Of a stretch of 64,000 nucleotides of DNA, positions 23,367-34,066 are shown piece after piece (within the stretch, counting starts at the first letter, position 1; each line of letters opens with the position of its first letter). Made by a program: the position numbers and the translations under genes. The DNA comes from Pseudomonadota bacterium (lineage in GTDB: Bacteria; Pseudomonadota; Alphaproteobacteria; Azospirillales; Azospirillaceae), in assembly GCA_023423695.1 (NCBI GenBank), contig JAFAFA010000110.1:7743-71742 (forward strand), in the 5' to 3' direction. The notes beneath the pieces were generated by a model, which was given only the letters and a program-made list of their open reading frames with translations, was not told where the DNA came from and made no database searches.

Positions 23367-23689
23367 GGCTGCTCGGGCTCGCTCGATGACGAACAACAGT
23401 TAATGTGCTGTCGTGGCAAAGCCCGTGCCAGAGGGTCCGGCGCCCTTGCTGCCGATTTTTAGTCAAAAGCCCGCCTGCCCGAAAGCCCCTCTCCTCTTGC
23501 GGAAGAGGGGTTGGGGTGAGGGGTGCGGCGGCCGGAAGGTCGATGGAAATCCGGTGTTTGCGACCCCTCACCCCAACCCTCTCCCATATGGGGAGAGGGG
23601 GCTCTCCTGCCTGACCGTTCCGTTCCCCAGAACGATCGGAGTCCGCTCACTTTCCAGCCCTCTGCCCATTTCCCGGGCAACCCGCCCGT
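23367..23689. other. 323-bp intergenic region
   Basis: Lies upstream of the CocE-like gene and downstream of ade, both on the minus strand. Its middle is occupied by palindromic element 4. Nothing else was recognised; the first ~100 bp should hold the promoter of the CocE-like gene, but no consensus boxes were identified. Confidence 0.6.
23484..23603. repeat. GC-rich palindromic element 4 (long inverted repeat)
   Basis: The left arm (23484-23527) and right arm (23560-23603) are reverse complements over about 43 bp with a few differences; both include TTGGGGTGAGGGGT or its complement. Each arm has its own inner hairpin (CCCCTCTCCTCTTGCGGAAGAGGGG; CTCTCCCATATGGGGAGAG). Sequence blocks ACCCCAACCCTC and GAGAGGGG are shared with the other elements in this window. 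Confidence 0.75.
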
Positions 23690-25399
23690 TCAGGCGGCAA
23701 TCAGCTCGAACCGGTCGACATCGACCATGCCGCGGTCGGTGATCTTCAGGTGCGGGATGACCGGCAGCGGCAGGAAGGCCAATTGTAGGAAGGGCTCGGC
23801 CAGCGGGCAGCCCATGGCGCGGACGGAGGCGCGCAGGGACCGCAGCTTCGCCTCCACCGCCTCGAAGGGCTCCAGGCTCATCAGCCCGGCCAGCGGCAGG
23901 GCGAGTTCGCCCACCACCTTGCCGTCGCGTACGGCGACGAAGCCGCCCTGCAGCTCGATCAGCCGGTTCACCGCGATCCGCATGTCGGCGTCGCTCGCCC
24001 CCACCACGCAGATGTTGTGACTGTCGTGCCCGACCGACGACGCCAGCGCGCCGTCCGCGAAGCCGAAGCCCTGGACGAAGCCGCGGCCGATGTTGCGGTT
24101 GCTGCCGTGGCGGGCGAAGACGCAGATCTTCAGCAGATCGCGCGACGGATCGGCCACCATCCGGCCGCCCACCACCGGCACCTCGATCCGCCGGTGCTCG
24201 GTCAGGATCCTGCCCGGCTCCAGCCCGATCACCGACTGCACCGACCCGCCGGCCGGCACGGCGAAATCCTCTTCCGCCACCGGATCCAGCTTCACCGAAT
24301 CCAGCCCCACCGGCGTCACCGCCGGCCGGCCGTCGAAGCTGTGCGGGCCGACGACCTTGCCGTTGCGGATGACACGGTTGACGGCGCAGTCCTCCAGATC
24401 GTCGAGCAGGACCAGGTCGGCGCGATGTCCCGGCGCCACCAGCCCGCGGTCATACAGGCGGAAACCGCGGGCGGCTGACCAGGTGGCGGCGCGGTAGACA
24501 TGGGCGACCGGCGCGCCGAGGCGGATGGCGCTGCGGATCAGATGATCCATGTGCCCCTCCTCCGCGATGTCCAGCGGGTTGCGGTCGTCGGTGCAGAATC
24601 CCAGGAAGGGCGAGGTCTCGGGACCGATGACTTCGGCCAGGGCATGGACGTCCTTCGACACCGACCCGTCGCGGATCAGCACCTGCATGCCCTTGCGCAG
24701 CTTCTCCATCGCCTCCGCGGCGCTGGTGGTCTCGTGGCAGTTGCGGATGCCGCAGGACAGATAGGCGTTCAGCTCCTTTCCCGTCACCAGCGGGGCGTGG
24801 CCGTCGATGTGGCGCCCGTCGAAGGCGGCCAGCTTGTCCAGCACCCCGTCCACCTTGTGGAAGACGCCGGGAAAGTTCATGAACTCCGCCAGCCCCAGCA
24901 CGCGGGGATGGTCCATGTGGCGGATCAGGTCCGGCGCCTCCAGCCGCGCGCCGGACGTCTCCAGCTCCGTCGCCGGCACGCAGGAGGACAGCTGGACGAA
25001 CAGGTCGAGCGCCGTCCCGCCGGCGCTCTCCAGGAAATAGCTGAGGCCCCGCTCGCCCAGCACGTTGCAGATCTCGTGCGGGTCGCAGATGGCGGTGGTG
25101 GTGCCGCGCGGCAGGACGCAGCGGTCGAACTCCTGCGGGGTGACGCAGGTGGATTCGCAATGGACATGGGTGTCGATGAATCCCGGAACCACGGTCAGCC
25201 CGCGCCCGTCGATCTCCTCCACCCCGTCATAGGATTCGTAGGTGCCGACGATGACCTCGCCGCAGAGGGCGATGTCGCCCTCGGCGATTTCGCCGGTCAC
25301 GACATTGAGGAAGCGCGTGTTCTTGATGACCAGATCGGCCTTCGCCTCGCCCAGCGCCTGCCCGATGCGCGTCTTCAGATCGTCGCGGCTCACCGCCAT
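23690..25399 (-). CDS. ade: adenine deaminase
   Basis: A 569-aa metal-dependent amidohydrolase converting adenine to hypoxanthine in purine salvage. The metal-binding motif VVPGFIDTHVHCESTCVTPQ is near residue 68, DPHEICNVLG near 105 and GLVAPGHRADLVLLDDLED near 300. The C-terminal ADEAC domain (SVGHDSHNICVVGASDADM near 455) is typical of the Ade rather than the Add family. The ATG at 25399 was chosen; an in-frame start 27 bases upstream would add an untypical tail. Adenine phosphoribosyltransferase (34067) is a competing salvage route in the same window. Confidence 0.93.
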   Translation of the reverse strand: MAVSRDDLKTRIGQALGEAKADLVIKNTRFLNVVTGEIAEGDIALCGEVIVGTYESYDGVEEIDGRGLTVVPGFIDTHVHCESTCVTPQEFDRCVLPRGTTTAICDPHEICNVLGERGLSYFLESAGGTALDLFVQLSSCVPATELETSGARLEAPDLIRHMDHPRVLGLAEFMNFPGVFHKVDGVLDKLAAFDGRHIDGHAPLVTGKELNAYLSCGIRNCHETTSAAEAMEKLRKGMQVLIRDGSVSKDVHALAEVIGPETSPFLGFCTDDRNPLDIAEEGHMDHLIRSAIRLGAPVAHVYRAATWSAARGFRLYDRGLVAPGHRADLVLLDDLEDCAVNRVIRNGKVVGPHSFDGRPAVTPVGLDSVKLDPVAEEDFAVPAGGSVQSVIGLEPGRILTEHRRIEVPVVGGRMVADPSRDLLKICVFARHGSNRNIGRGFVQGFGFADGALASSVGHDSHNICVVGASDADMRIAVNRLIELQGGFVAVRDGKVVGELALPLAGLMSLEPFEAVEAKLRSLRASVRAMGCPLAEPFLQLAFLPLPVIPHLKITDRGMVDVDRFELIAA

Positions 25400-25471
25400 G
25401 TCCCACTCCGCCGGTCGTCTATTCAAGCAGGCAAGGTGGCGCGGCTTGTCGCACCGTGCAAGCGGCTATCT

Positions 25472-25489
25472 CCTCCGCGACGCCGGAGG
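25472..25489 (-). terminator. hairpin immediately after the HNH gene stop
   Basis: On the minus strand CCTCCG-GCGTCG-CGGAGG forms a 6-bp GC stem with a 6-base loop directly after the TAA of the HNH gene. There is no T-tract, so it is a weak candidate. Confidence 0.35.
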
Positions 25490-26596
25490 TTAGGGGAAGT
25501 GCTTGTCGCGGTGAAGTGACAAATAGACCTTTTCCCGGTCCTTCAACGGAAGTCGCAAAGATGCGGGAAGTCCCAACACAGCGCGATCATCGCTCGAGAT
25601 CGCGTCTGAAACCAGCATCGACCCGTCGTCCTTGAAGGAGATCAGCCCCCTGTCGAACAGCGCATCGATGGTTGCCAATAGGATGAGGCCGTTGTTGGGA
25701 TCCAGCCGCTCGGCATTCTCGGATTCGCACCAGGGCTTGATGTGGGACGCGCGCAACGCTTCCGTAACGGTACAGCCCGTCACCGCGCATGCATTGCTCC
25801 AGCGCTGCAGCAGACGGCTGCGAAATGCCCCTTGCCCCATCCGGGCCTGATGCAGAGCCTGCCGTTCCGTCTCGGGAATGTCCTCATTCTGAAGCTGATC
25901 AATGTCGTAGGAGACAGCAGAGTGGCCGCCGGAAATCTCATCGAATATGTTATGCCATTCCTGTGTTCTCAAATTACTTGGAACGAATTCCATTACCTTG
26001 ATAGCCGACGCTCTATCGATGAGCTGATAACTATTAAACATAGAAGTAAACTTTTCCCTCCCCGTGATCGGATGCGCCTTAATGGTCACCACCGATTCAC
26101 TTTCCGGAGAAAAATAAAGTTCACTTGGGCAGATCCAGTTAGGTATCCAATGAACCTCTTCTTTCCATTGCTTCAGAAACTTCTTCTTATCCCCCTCATA
26201 ACATTCTCTGACAATCTTCTGCTGCCAAGCGTCCTCCTTAAATTCATCAATATGGAGATTATTGACAATTTCCTCACGCTGCCAGCGACGGCTCTCGTCA
26301 ATCATGCAGGTGGCGCCACCAGCAACTCCGACGAGTTGCTGTATGCCATGGTGAGAAGCGTACATGAAAACGAAGATGCTTCCGTCATGACTCTCCACAT
26401 CGGTGTTTCCCGGACCCTCAGTATGGAACACCTTTATATTTTGGCCATCGCTGCGATACTGCATCCGAGGATTACCATTCCATTCCTCATGGCCATATCC
26501 AAACTCAGCAGGATATCCACCCGTTGCCTTATGGCCTGCCGGCTTCAAATAGCCATCCGCATTCCAATGCACCGGCTTCATCAAAAAAAGCGTCAT
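25490..26596 (-). CDS. HNH endonuclease with unknown N-terminal domain (AT-rich, foreign-looking)
   Basis: A 368-aa protein. The C-terminal ~110 residues are an HNH_2-type nuclease: SNACAVTGCTVTEALRASHI (Cys and His near 265-285), then LDPNNGLILLATIDALFDRG. The N-terminal ~230 residues contain GGYPAEFGYGHEEWNGNP near 26 and are rich in Trp; I do not recognise the domain, though a modified-base reader would be consistent. The N-terminal coding half is strikingly AT-rich beside its neighbours and uses codons rare elsewhere here, whereas the HNH end is closer to host composition. A lone modification-dependent restriction enzyme is a reasonable guess. No methylase or partner gene is adjacent. Confidence 0.75.
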   Translation of the reverse strand: MTLFLMKPVHWNADGYLKPAGHKATGGYPAEFGYGHEEWNGNPRMQYRSDGQNIKVFHTEGPGNTDVESHDGSIFVFMYASHHGIQQLVGVAGGATCMIDESRRWQREEIVNNLHIDEFKEDAWQQKIVRECYEGDKKKFLKQWKEEVHWIPNWICPSELYFSPESESVVTIKAHPITGREKFTSMFNSYQLIDRASAIKVMEFVPSNLRTQEWHNIFDEISGGHSAVSYDIDQLQNEDIPETERQALHQARMGQGAFRSRLLQRWSNACAVTGCTVTEALRASHIKPWCESENAERLDPNNGLILLATIDALFDRGLISFKDDGSMLVSDAISSDDRAVLGLPASLRLPLKDREKVYLSLHRDKHFP

Positions 26597-26689
26597 TTAA
26601 CGGCTCCATACATACACTATGGAAAAAATACCTAGAAGCGAACTTAAGCATAGATTATGATTGCACAATTAGTGATTTCCATCAAAAAA

Positions 26690-28026
<1,337 letters not shown>

Positions 28027-28030
<4 letters not shown>

Positions 28031-29163
28031 GCCGCGGCGTTTTCCGGCTGCATGATGTCGCCCAGCTTCGCCAGCAGGAATTCCAGATCCTCCGGCGCCA
28101 GGTCCTCGTACTGGGTCAGGATGCGCTCGATGACGCGGCGGCGGTGGCGCTCGCGGTCGCCGGGCTCGCCGTCATAGGGTGTCTCCTTCAGCACGTCGAT
28201 GGCGATGCGGCAGGCCGGCAGCAGGGCCGGCGGCAGCTTCGCCTTGTCGTACAGCGATTTCAGCCCCAGCCGGCCGGCATCGTGGATCAGCAGGCGGGCG
28301 TTGGTCAGCGGCACGTTCGCCATGCGCGACATGGCCATCTCGAAGAAGGCGATGTCGCCGGTGCACAGCGAGCGCAGCAGCAGCGAGGGCGTCAGGCGGC
28401 CGGTGCGGGCGAGCTGCCCCACCAGCCGGTCCAGGGCGCCTTCGTCGCTCTCCCCGGTGAACAGCGCCACGGTCGCCCGCTCGCGGCTTTGGAGGATCAG
28501 CTCCGACGCGACCTTGGCCGGCAGTTCATGGTGGGCGACGAGATGCTGGCGCAGCCGTTCCGACACCACGGCGACCAGCCGTTCGGCGATGGTGATCGGC
28601 AGCTTGGAGCGGTGGACCAGCGGGTCCTGCACCGCCTCGCTGGCCCCGAACCGGTCGATGACGCGGCCCAGGCTCCGCTCGCCGAGTTCCGCCCCTTCAT
28701 TGGCGACCAGGGCGGCGACGGCGCGTTCGGACCCGCTTTCGATCAGCGCGTCGGCGACCACCGCCGGTACGGTCGGACGCTGGGCAATGGCGGTGCTCTT
28801 GGCCTCCGTCCCCGACCGTACGATCTCGACCAGATCGGCCGGGGTCAGCACGGTGGAGACGCTGAGGAGCGGGATCGCCACCGCCTCAACGTCGCGGGCA
28901 AGGCTCAGCGCCACGTCGCGCGGCAGGGACGGGCTGGATTTCAGGTTCTCGGCCAGGGTCTGGCGGACGCGCAGGACCGTGTCGTTGACCATCAGGCGGA
29001 TGATGTCCTCCGCCAGCTTGTGCTCCGCCTGCGACAGCTCGGGGCTGTCGAACTGCTGGGCCAGCTTGGCGGCCAGATCGGTCCGGCTGTTCGGCGACGG
29101 GTCGGCCAGCAGCCGCGCCACGTCCTGCTGGGTCAGATGACCCGACTTCATACCGTCACTCAT
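28027..29163 (-). CDS. DUF2336 domain-containing protein
   Basis: A 378-aa all-helical protein of the DUF2336 family, restricted mostly to Alphaproteobacteria. It is made of HEAT-like repeats, for example AEDIIRLMVNDTVLRVRQTL near 47, VALSLARDVEAVAIPLLSVS near 78 and ADALIESGSERAVAALVANE near 133. It begins at the ATG at 29163, though the frame is open upstream. It is coupled by a GTGA overlap to the histidine kinase, so a scaffold or regulator role in that pathway is plausible. No catalytic motif is visible. Confidence 0.82.
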
Positions 29164-29347
29164 GGGTCCGGGACCCTTCCTGCCCTGGTCCGTCTCCTTA
29201 TCTGTCGCGAAGAGGCGATACCCGCGCGGATGTGGGCGGAGACTTGTCCACACCGTCGAGGATCTTCCGAAACGGTTGAACCTTCATTAACGCCGGCGGG
29301 TCATAGAACGTCGGCAAGGCTTCGGCCTACAGAGCCCGGGCCGGGGT

Positions 29348-30112
29348 TTAAGGCATTTTGACGAAGCTGGGCGGTTCCGGCAGGATCGGATGGCGGCGCC
29401 GGGCGCCGCGCAGGTGCATGGCGACCTCGGCGATCTGCTCCTCCACCGAGATGTGGCGCTGGGAGGCGACCTCCAGCCCACGGTCCTCATAGACGTAGGC
29501 GTCTGGATGCGCGTCGGCCCAGCGCCGGATGGCGGCGTCCCGCTCGCGCAGCAGGCCGACGATGGTCGGGCGGAACAGCCGCATCATCGCGGTGATCCAG
29601 CGGTTGGCCGGCCAGGACGGGCGGGCATGGTCGACCTCGAAGGCGCCGAGCATGGCGATCACGTCATCGGCCCCGTACCAGGTCTCCCCCGTCACCCAGC
29701 GGTTGGTGGTGAACAGGCGCACCGGCTGGCCAGCGACATCCATGGCGATGCCGATCAGGTGCGACAGCGCGTCATTGTCGTTCTCCGGCGGCTGGAAATC
29801 GGGCAGCGGCGCCGGCCGCAGGCCGGACGGCATGCCGTGGGGCCGCAGGAAGGTGTGGAAATGCCCATGCTCCCCGTTCGGCCGCTCGCCTTCGGGGTGG
29901 CAGTGGTAATAATACTGGGCGTGGAACTCGGCGTCGTATACGTCGCCCGGCGGATAGTGTTTCCACTCGTAGAGCGTGCCGTGGCCGCGCAGGAGTTCGC
30001 CCACCACCGTGTCGCCGGTCTTGGCGAGGACGCGCTGGCACAGCCGGACCTCGCGTCCCGCCTCGGCCATCGCCTCCAACTCTTCCCGGGACACGTCCGA
30101 CAAATCCGTCAT
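29348..30112 (-). CDS. conserved hypothetical protein (possibly DUF6969)
   Basis: A 254-aa soluble protein starting MTDLSDVSREELEAMAEAG. It is rich in His and aromatic residues in its first half: LYEWKHYPPGDVYDAEFHAQ near 47 and YYYHCHPEGERPNGEHGHFH near 68, a cluster suggestive of metal binding. The rest (TTNRWVTGETWYGADDVIAM) is helical. It is not assigned to a function; it resembles a conserved alphaproteobacterial family that I tentatively associate with DUF6969. It may share a transcript with the downstream DUF2336/kinase pair across a 184-bp gap. Confidence 0.65.
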   Translation of the reverse strand: MTDLSDVSREELEAMAEAGREVRLCQRVLAKTGDTVVGELLRGHGTLYEWKHYPPGDVYDAEFHAQYYYHCHPEGERPNGEHGHFHTFLRPHGMPSGLRPAPLPDFQPPENDNDALSHLIGIAMDVAGQPVRLFTTNRWVTGETWYGADDVIAMLGAFEVDHARPSWPANRWITAMMRLFRPTIVGLLRERDAAIRRWADAHPDAYVYEDRGLEVASQRHISVEEQIAEVAMHLRGARRRHPILPEPPSFVKMP

Positions 30113-30224
30113 CGCCCGATCCTGCGCTGCGCGAACATCCCCATTACGTACGCGGCTATGCGGGCGTGACAAGGTCTTTTCCGCTGCGGCACCTGCGGTT
30201 GCAGCCCGGCCCGCGCTTGGCCGG

Positions 30225-30893
30225 TCAGCTGCCGGAGGCCCTGAGGCGCTGCGACAGCGACCAGTTCACCAGTTCGCCGGTGACGCTGCCCAGCGCCTCG
30301 TCGAAGGCGGCGACGATGTCGGTGAAGGAGCGGCCGCGCACGGGGGCCGACGCCTCGAAAGTCTCACCGGCCTCGATGGTCCGGCGCGGCATGGCGACCA
30401 GCTTGGCCGACAGGCGCACATGCACCCGGTCCGGCAGGGCGGCCCCCGGCGTGGCATATTCTGCCTGGAAGTCGCGCAGCTCCGACTTCAGCACATAGTC
30501 TGAGCGCAGACCCACCGTGTCGCGTCCGACCGAGACGATCCGCCCGCTGTCCTCGAAGGTCTGGACGATCAGCCCCTGCACCATGTTCGGCGCCCGGTCG
30601 GCCCAGGACACATCGGCGAAGTAATCCAGCGAGGTCGGCGTGCGGGCCAGCGCGATGCGTGGCGTGTCGATCCCGGCGGCGGCGGCCGGCGTCTCGACCA
30701 GCAGCTGCCAGTCGGCCTTGGGACCAGGGGCGACGCTGGCGCGCGGAGTCAGGGTATAGAGCTGCGGCGCCGTCGGGTTCAGCGCGGAGCAGGCGGCAAG
30801 CCCCAGCAGCAGGACGGACCCCGCCACAGCGCACAGCCCCGACCGCGCTGCCCCTTTGCCCGTCCCCTTCCGCAAGATCGCCGTCCCCATCAT
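30225..30893 (-). CDS. ABC-type transport auxiliary lipoprotein (PqiC/LetC-like)
   Basis: A 222-aa predicted outer-membrane lipoprotein. The signal peptide ends in the lipobox LLGLAAC near residue 35, followed by LYTLTP, the start of the ABC_trans_aux domain. Such proteins partner MCE proteins in phospholipid transport across the periplasm. The ATG overlaps the stop of the mlaD gene by 4 bp (ATGA), placing it last in the four-gene Mla operon that runs 33846 to 30225. Confidence 0.88.
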   Translation of the reverse strand: MMGTAILRKGTGKGAARSGLCAVAGSVLLLGLAACSALNPTAPQLYTLTPRASVAPGPKADWQLLVETPAAAAGIDTPRIALARTPTSLDYFADVSWADRAPNMVQGLIVQTFEDSGRIVSVGRDTVGLRSDYVLKSELRDFQAEYATPGAALPDRVHVRLSAKLVAMPRRTIEAGETFEASAPVRGRSFTDIVAAFDEALGSVTGELVNWSLSQRLRASGS

Positions 30894-31849
30894 TTCCCAC
30901 GCACCTCCACACCCTGCCGCGTCCCGCCGAAGAGGAAGTTCGACGGGTCGTTCTCGATCCGCGTGATCACCCGCGACAGCTGCCCGGACAGGTCGCGCAG
31001 CTGGGAGATCAGCAGCGTCAGATCATACAGTCCGGTGGCGGTAAAGTCGCGCACCGGCTCGCGATTTTCGGCCATCAGGCCGTTCAGCGTGTCGGAGGTG
31101 CGCTTCAGCGAGCGCATCAGCTCGCGCGTTTCCCCCGTCAGCTGCTTGGCGCTGCCGTCCACCGTCGCCAGCGTTTCCCGCGCCTGGGCCAGCGTGCGGT
31201 CCAGCTGCGGCCCGACCGTCTCGAAGCCGTTCAGCGTCTGCCGCGCCTGGGCCATCGTCTCCTCCAGGCCGGAGCCGGCGCGGGCAAGCTCGGCGCTGAG
31301 GATGCGGGCATTGTCCAGGATCTCGCCGATGGCCTTCTGATTTTCGCCGTTCAGCAGCTCGCCCAGCCTGGTGATGACCTCCAGCGCGCGGTTGACCAGC
31401 TGCGGCGCGCTGTCCACCACCGCGGTCAGCGAGCTTGGCCGCGACGGGATCGTCAGCACCCCGTCGGCATCGGTGGCGGTCAGGCGCTTGCCTCCCACCG
31501 TCCCGCCGGAGATCTGGACATAGGCGCCGCCGGTGATGCCCTGCACCTCCAGCGAGGCGATGGAGTCGGACATGATCGGCGTGCCGTTCTGCACCTGGAC
31601 CGTCACCCGCACCCGCGTCACGTTGTCGGGGTCGAGCCGGATGTCCGACACCGTGCCCACCGGCACGCCGCGGTAGCGCACCGGGCTTCCCTGCTGCAGG
31701 CCGGTGACGGAGCCGGCGAAGTAGATGCGGTAGGTTTCGCGCGATTCGTCGAGCTGGACCTTGGCGATCCAGGCGGTGAAGACCAGCAGGCCGGCGACCA
31801 GCGCCAGCACGAAGCTGCCGACGAGGATGTAGCTGGCGCGGGTTTCCAT
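30890..31849 (-). CDS. mlaD: MCE-domain (MlaD-like) phospholipid-binding protein
   Basis: A 319-aa periplasmic protein anchored by one N-terminal helix (YILVGSFVLALVAGLLVFTAW). The MCE domain (about 38-115) includes FAGSVTGLQQGSPVRYRGVP. A long helical C-terminal region (about 150-300) follows, which could form the coiled-coil part of a hexameric conduit. An AGGGA lies seven bases before the ATG. It is in an operon with STAS-MlaE, MlaF and the auxiliary lipoprotein. It is longer than E. coli MlaD (183 aa) and closer in length to the MCE proteins of MlaFE-type systems in Alphaproteobacteria. Confidence 0.9.
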   Translation of the reverse strand: METRASYILVGSFVLALVAGLLVFTAWIAKVQLDESRETYRIYFAGSVTGLQQGSPVRYRGVPVGTVSDIRLDPDNVTRVRVTVQVQNGTPIMSDSIASLEVQGITGGAYVQISGGTVGGKRLTATDADGVLTIPSRPSSLTAVVDSAPQLVNRALEVITRLGELLNGENQKAIGEILDNARILSAELARAGSGLEETMAQARQTLNGFETVGPQLDRTLAQARETLATVDGSAKQLTGETRELMRSLKRTSDTLNGLMAENREPVRDFTATGLYDLTLLISQLRDLSGQLSRVITRIENDPSNFLFGGTRQGVEVRGK

Positions 31850-31858
31850 GGCGTGTCC

Positions 31859-32656
31859 CTACCCTTTCGCAAGCTGTCGAGCTTGATTGCGTTCCTTGGC
31901 GTCCAGCGCCGCGCGGCCACGCGGTCCGTGGAAGTAATCGCGGATCCAGGGATGCGGATCGGCCAGATGCTCGGCCAAGGTTCCCACCCGGATCTTGCGG
32001 TCGACCAGCACCGCGATGCGGTCGCAGATGGAGGTCAGGCTGTCCAGGTCATGGGTGACCATGAAGACGGTCAGCCCCAGGCTGCGCTGCAGCCCCTGGA
32101 TCAGCGTGTCGAAGGCGGCGGCGCCGATGGGGTCGAGGCCGGCGGTCGGCTCGTCGAGGAACAGGATGTCGGGGTCGAGCGCCAGGGCGCGGGCCAGACC
32201 GGCGCGCTTGATCATGCCGCCCGACAGCTGCGCCGGATGCTTGGTGCCGGCATCGGGCGGCAGGCCGGCCATGGCGATCTTGACCCGCGCCACCTCCGCG
32301 ATCAGCGCCGGCGGCAAATCGGTGTGCTCCTTCAGCGGCAGCATCACATTCTCCGCCACCGTCATGGAGCTGAACAGCGCGCCGTTCTGGAACAGCACGC
32401 CGGTGCGGGCCTGCAACGCCGTGCGCTCCGCCCGGTCGAGTTCGGCGGTGTCGTGGCCCAGCAGCTCGATCCGGCCGGCGGACGGTGCGATCAGGCCCAG
32501 GATTTCCTTCAGCAGCACCGACTTGCCGGTGCCGGACCCGCCGACGACGCCCAGCACCTCCCCCCGCTCCACGTCGAGGTCGAGCCCGTCATGGACGGTC
32601 TGCGGGCCGAAGCGGGTGACCAGCCCCCGCACCCGGATGACGGGGGACGTGTCCAT
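31859..32656 (-). CDS. mlaF: MlaF-type ABC transporter ATPase
   Basis: A 265-aa nucleotide-binding subunit. Walker A GGSGTGKSVL near 40, ABC signature LSGGMIKRAGLARAL near 143, Walker B ILFLDEPTAGLDP, and H-loop MVTHDLDS. The signature with MIKR instead of the standard QQQR is typical of the Mla/MCE subfamily. The ATG at 32656 overlaps the mlaE stop (TGATG); a GTG one codon upstream is the alternative. It powers lipid transfer together with the STAS-MlaE permease encoded just upstream. Confidence 0.93.
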   Translation of the reverse strand: MDTSPVIRVRGLVTRFGPQTVHDGLDLDVERGEVLGVVGGSGTGKSVLLKEILGLIAPSAGRIELLGHDTAELDRAERTALQARTGVLFQNGALFSSMTVAENVMLPLKEHTDLPPALIAEVARVKIAMAGLPPDAGTKHPAQLSGGMIKRAGLARALALDPDILFLDEPTAGLDPIGAAAFDTLIQGLQRSLGLTVFMVTHDLDSLTSICDRIAVLVDRKIRVGTLAEHLADPHPWIRDYFHGPRGRAALDAKERNQARQLAKG

Positions 32657-33846
32657 CACACCCCCAGCATGGAGAAGACGACGGAGAACACCGCGTCGAT
32701 GACGATCACCAGGAAGATGCCCTCCACCACCGCCTTGGTGGTCATGATGCCGACGCTTTCGGCGCTGCCGGAGACCTTCAGCCCCTCGTAACAGCCGACC
32801 ATGGCGATCACCAGCGCGAAGACCGGCGCCTTGATCAACCCGGCGATCACCGTGTTGATGCCGACGGCGCTGTGAAGCTGGCGGATGAACTGCCCGAAGG
32901 TGATGTCCAGCGTGGCGTAGGCCATCACCGCCCCGCCGAACAACCCCATCACGTCGGCGTAGAAGGCCAGCAGCGGCAGCGAGATCATCAGCGCCAGCGC
33001 CCGCGGCACCACCAGCAGTTCGATCGGGTCGAGCCCCATGGTGCCGATGGCGTCGACCTCCTGGTTCACCTTCATGGTGCCGATCTGCGCGGTGAAGGCG
33101 GAGCCGGAGCGGCCGGCGACGATGATCGCCGTCATCAGGATGCCGATCTCGCGCAGGACGGAGATGCCCAGCAGGTTGACCACATACAGTTCCGCCCCGA
33201 AGCGCTTCAACTGGTCGGCGCCCTGGAAGGCCAGGACCACGCCGATCAGGAAGGACAGCAGCCCCAGGATCGGCAGGGCGTTCAGCCCGGTCTGCTCGAT
33301 ATGGAACAGGACGGAGGTCAGGCGCAGGCGCGACGGGCGCAGGATCAGCCGGCCGAAGGTGACGGTGACCAGGCCGAGGAAGCCGACGAGGTCCAGCACC
33401 TCCTTGCCGGCGTTCACCGTCGTCTGGCCTGTGCGCACGACCATGTCCAGGATGGGGTGATGGTCGCGCTCAATGGGATGGGGCGGCGCCTTGCCGGCAT
33501 CGCGCACCGCGCCGAACAGGGCGGCATGCTCCGGCCGCAGCCCGACCACCTCCACCGCATGCCCTTCCGCCTGCAGCCGGTCGGCTAGCCTGTTCAGCAG
33601 ATAGGCGCCGACGGTGTCGAGGGCCTCCACCCGCGACAGATCGAGCCGCACGGCGGCACCGCCCTGCGGCTTCTGCGCCCGGTCCAGCGCATCCGACGCG
33701 GCCCCGGCCGCGTGCAGAGTCCAGCGCCCGGCGGCGCCGATCCGCCAGCCGCCACCCTCCGGCCCGGCGTCGATCCGGGCCATCTCCGCCGCCGCTCCGT
33801 CCTTCGCCAAAATCTCAGCCACAGGCTCCGCCGCACGCAACCGCAC
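32656..33846 (-). CDS. mlaE: STAS-MlaE fusion, phospholipid ABC transporter permease
   Basis: A 396-aa permease. The N-terminal ~120 residues form a STAS-like domain (LDLSRVEALDTVGAYLLNRL near 70), which in E. coli is the separate protein MlaB. The MlaE domain with about five membrane helices follows (SFLIGVVLAFQGADQLKRFG near 195, EIGTM-like AQIGTMKVNQEVDAIGTMG). The start is uncertain: GTG at 33846 gives the longest product; ATG at 33783 is just as acceptable. It is first in the operon and diverges from apt. Confidence 0.9.
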   Translation of the reverse strand: MRLRAAEPVAEILAKDGAAAEMARIDAGPEGGGWRIGAAGRWTLHAAGAASDALDRAQKPQGGAAVRLDLSRVEALDTVGAYLLNRLADRLQAEGHAVEVVGLRPEHAALFGAVRDAGKAPPHPIERDHHPILDMVVRTGQTTVNAGKEVLDLVGFLGLVTVTFGRLILRPSRLRLTSVLFHIEQTGLNALPILGLLSFLIGVVLAFQGADQLKRFGAELYVVNLLGISVLREIGILMTAIIVAGRSGSAFTAQIGTMKVNQEVDAIGTMGLDPIELLVVPRALALMISLPLLAFYADVMGLFGGAVMAYATLDITFGQFIRQLHSAVGINTVIAGLIKAPVFALVIAMVGCYEGLKVSGSAESVGIMTTKAVVEGIFLVIVIDAVFSVVFSMLGV

Positions 33847-34066
33847 TCCGCCCGGTGCGTCAGGCCGACCGGTACTTCGGGAACGTGGCGGAGCACCGCC
33901 GAATGGTCAACCCCATGTGGCATAGCCACAGGGCACGGCGGCCATGCCCGGCGCCGGCCGCCGCGCCCAATCGCGTCTTTGCGCGGGGGCGGGCAGCCGC
34001 TAGAGTGCCGGGCGGCGGACCCGGCCCGTCATGCCGGCACCGGACCCTTTACGGACAAGATTTCCG

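Noticed and set aside
26597..26689. Promoter for the HNH gene in the AT-rich leader
   Set aside because: A CATAAT hexamer exists on the minus strand, but no -35 at acceptable spacing; AT-rich DNA gives such matches by chance.
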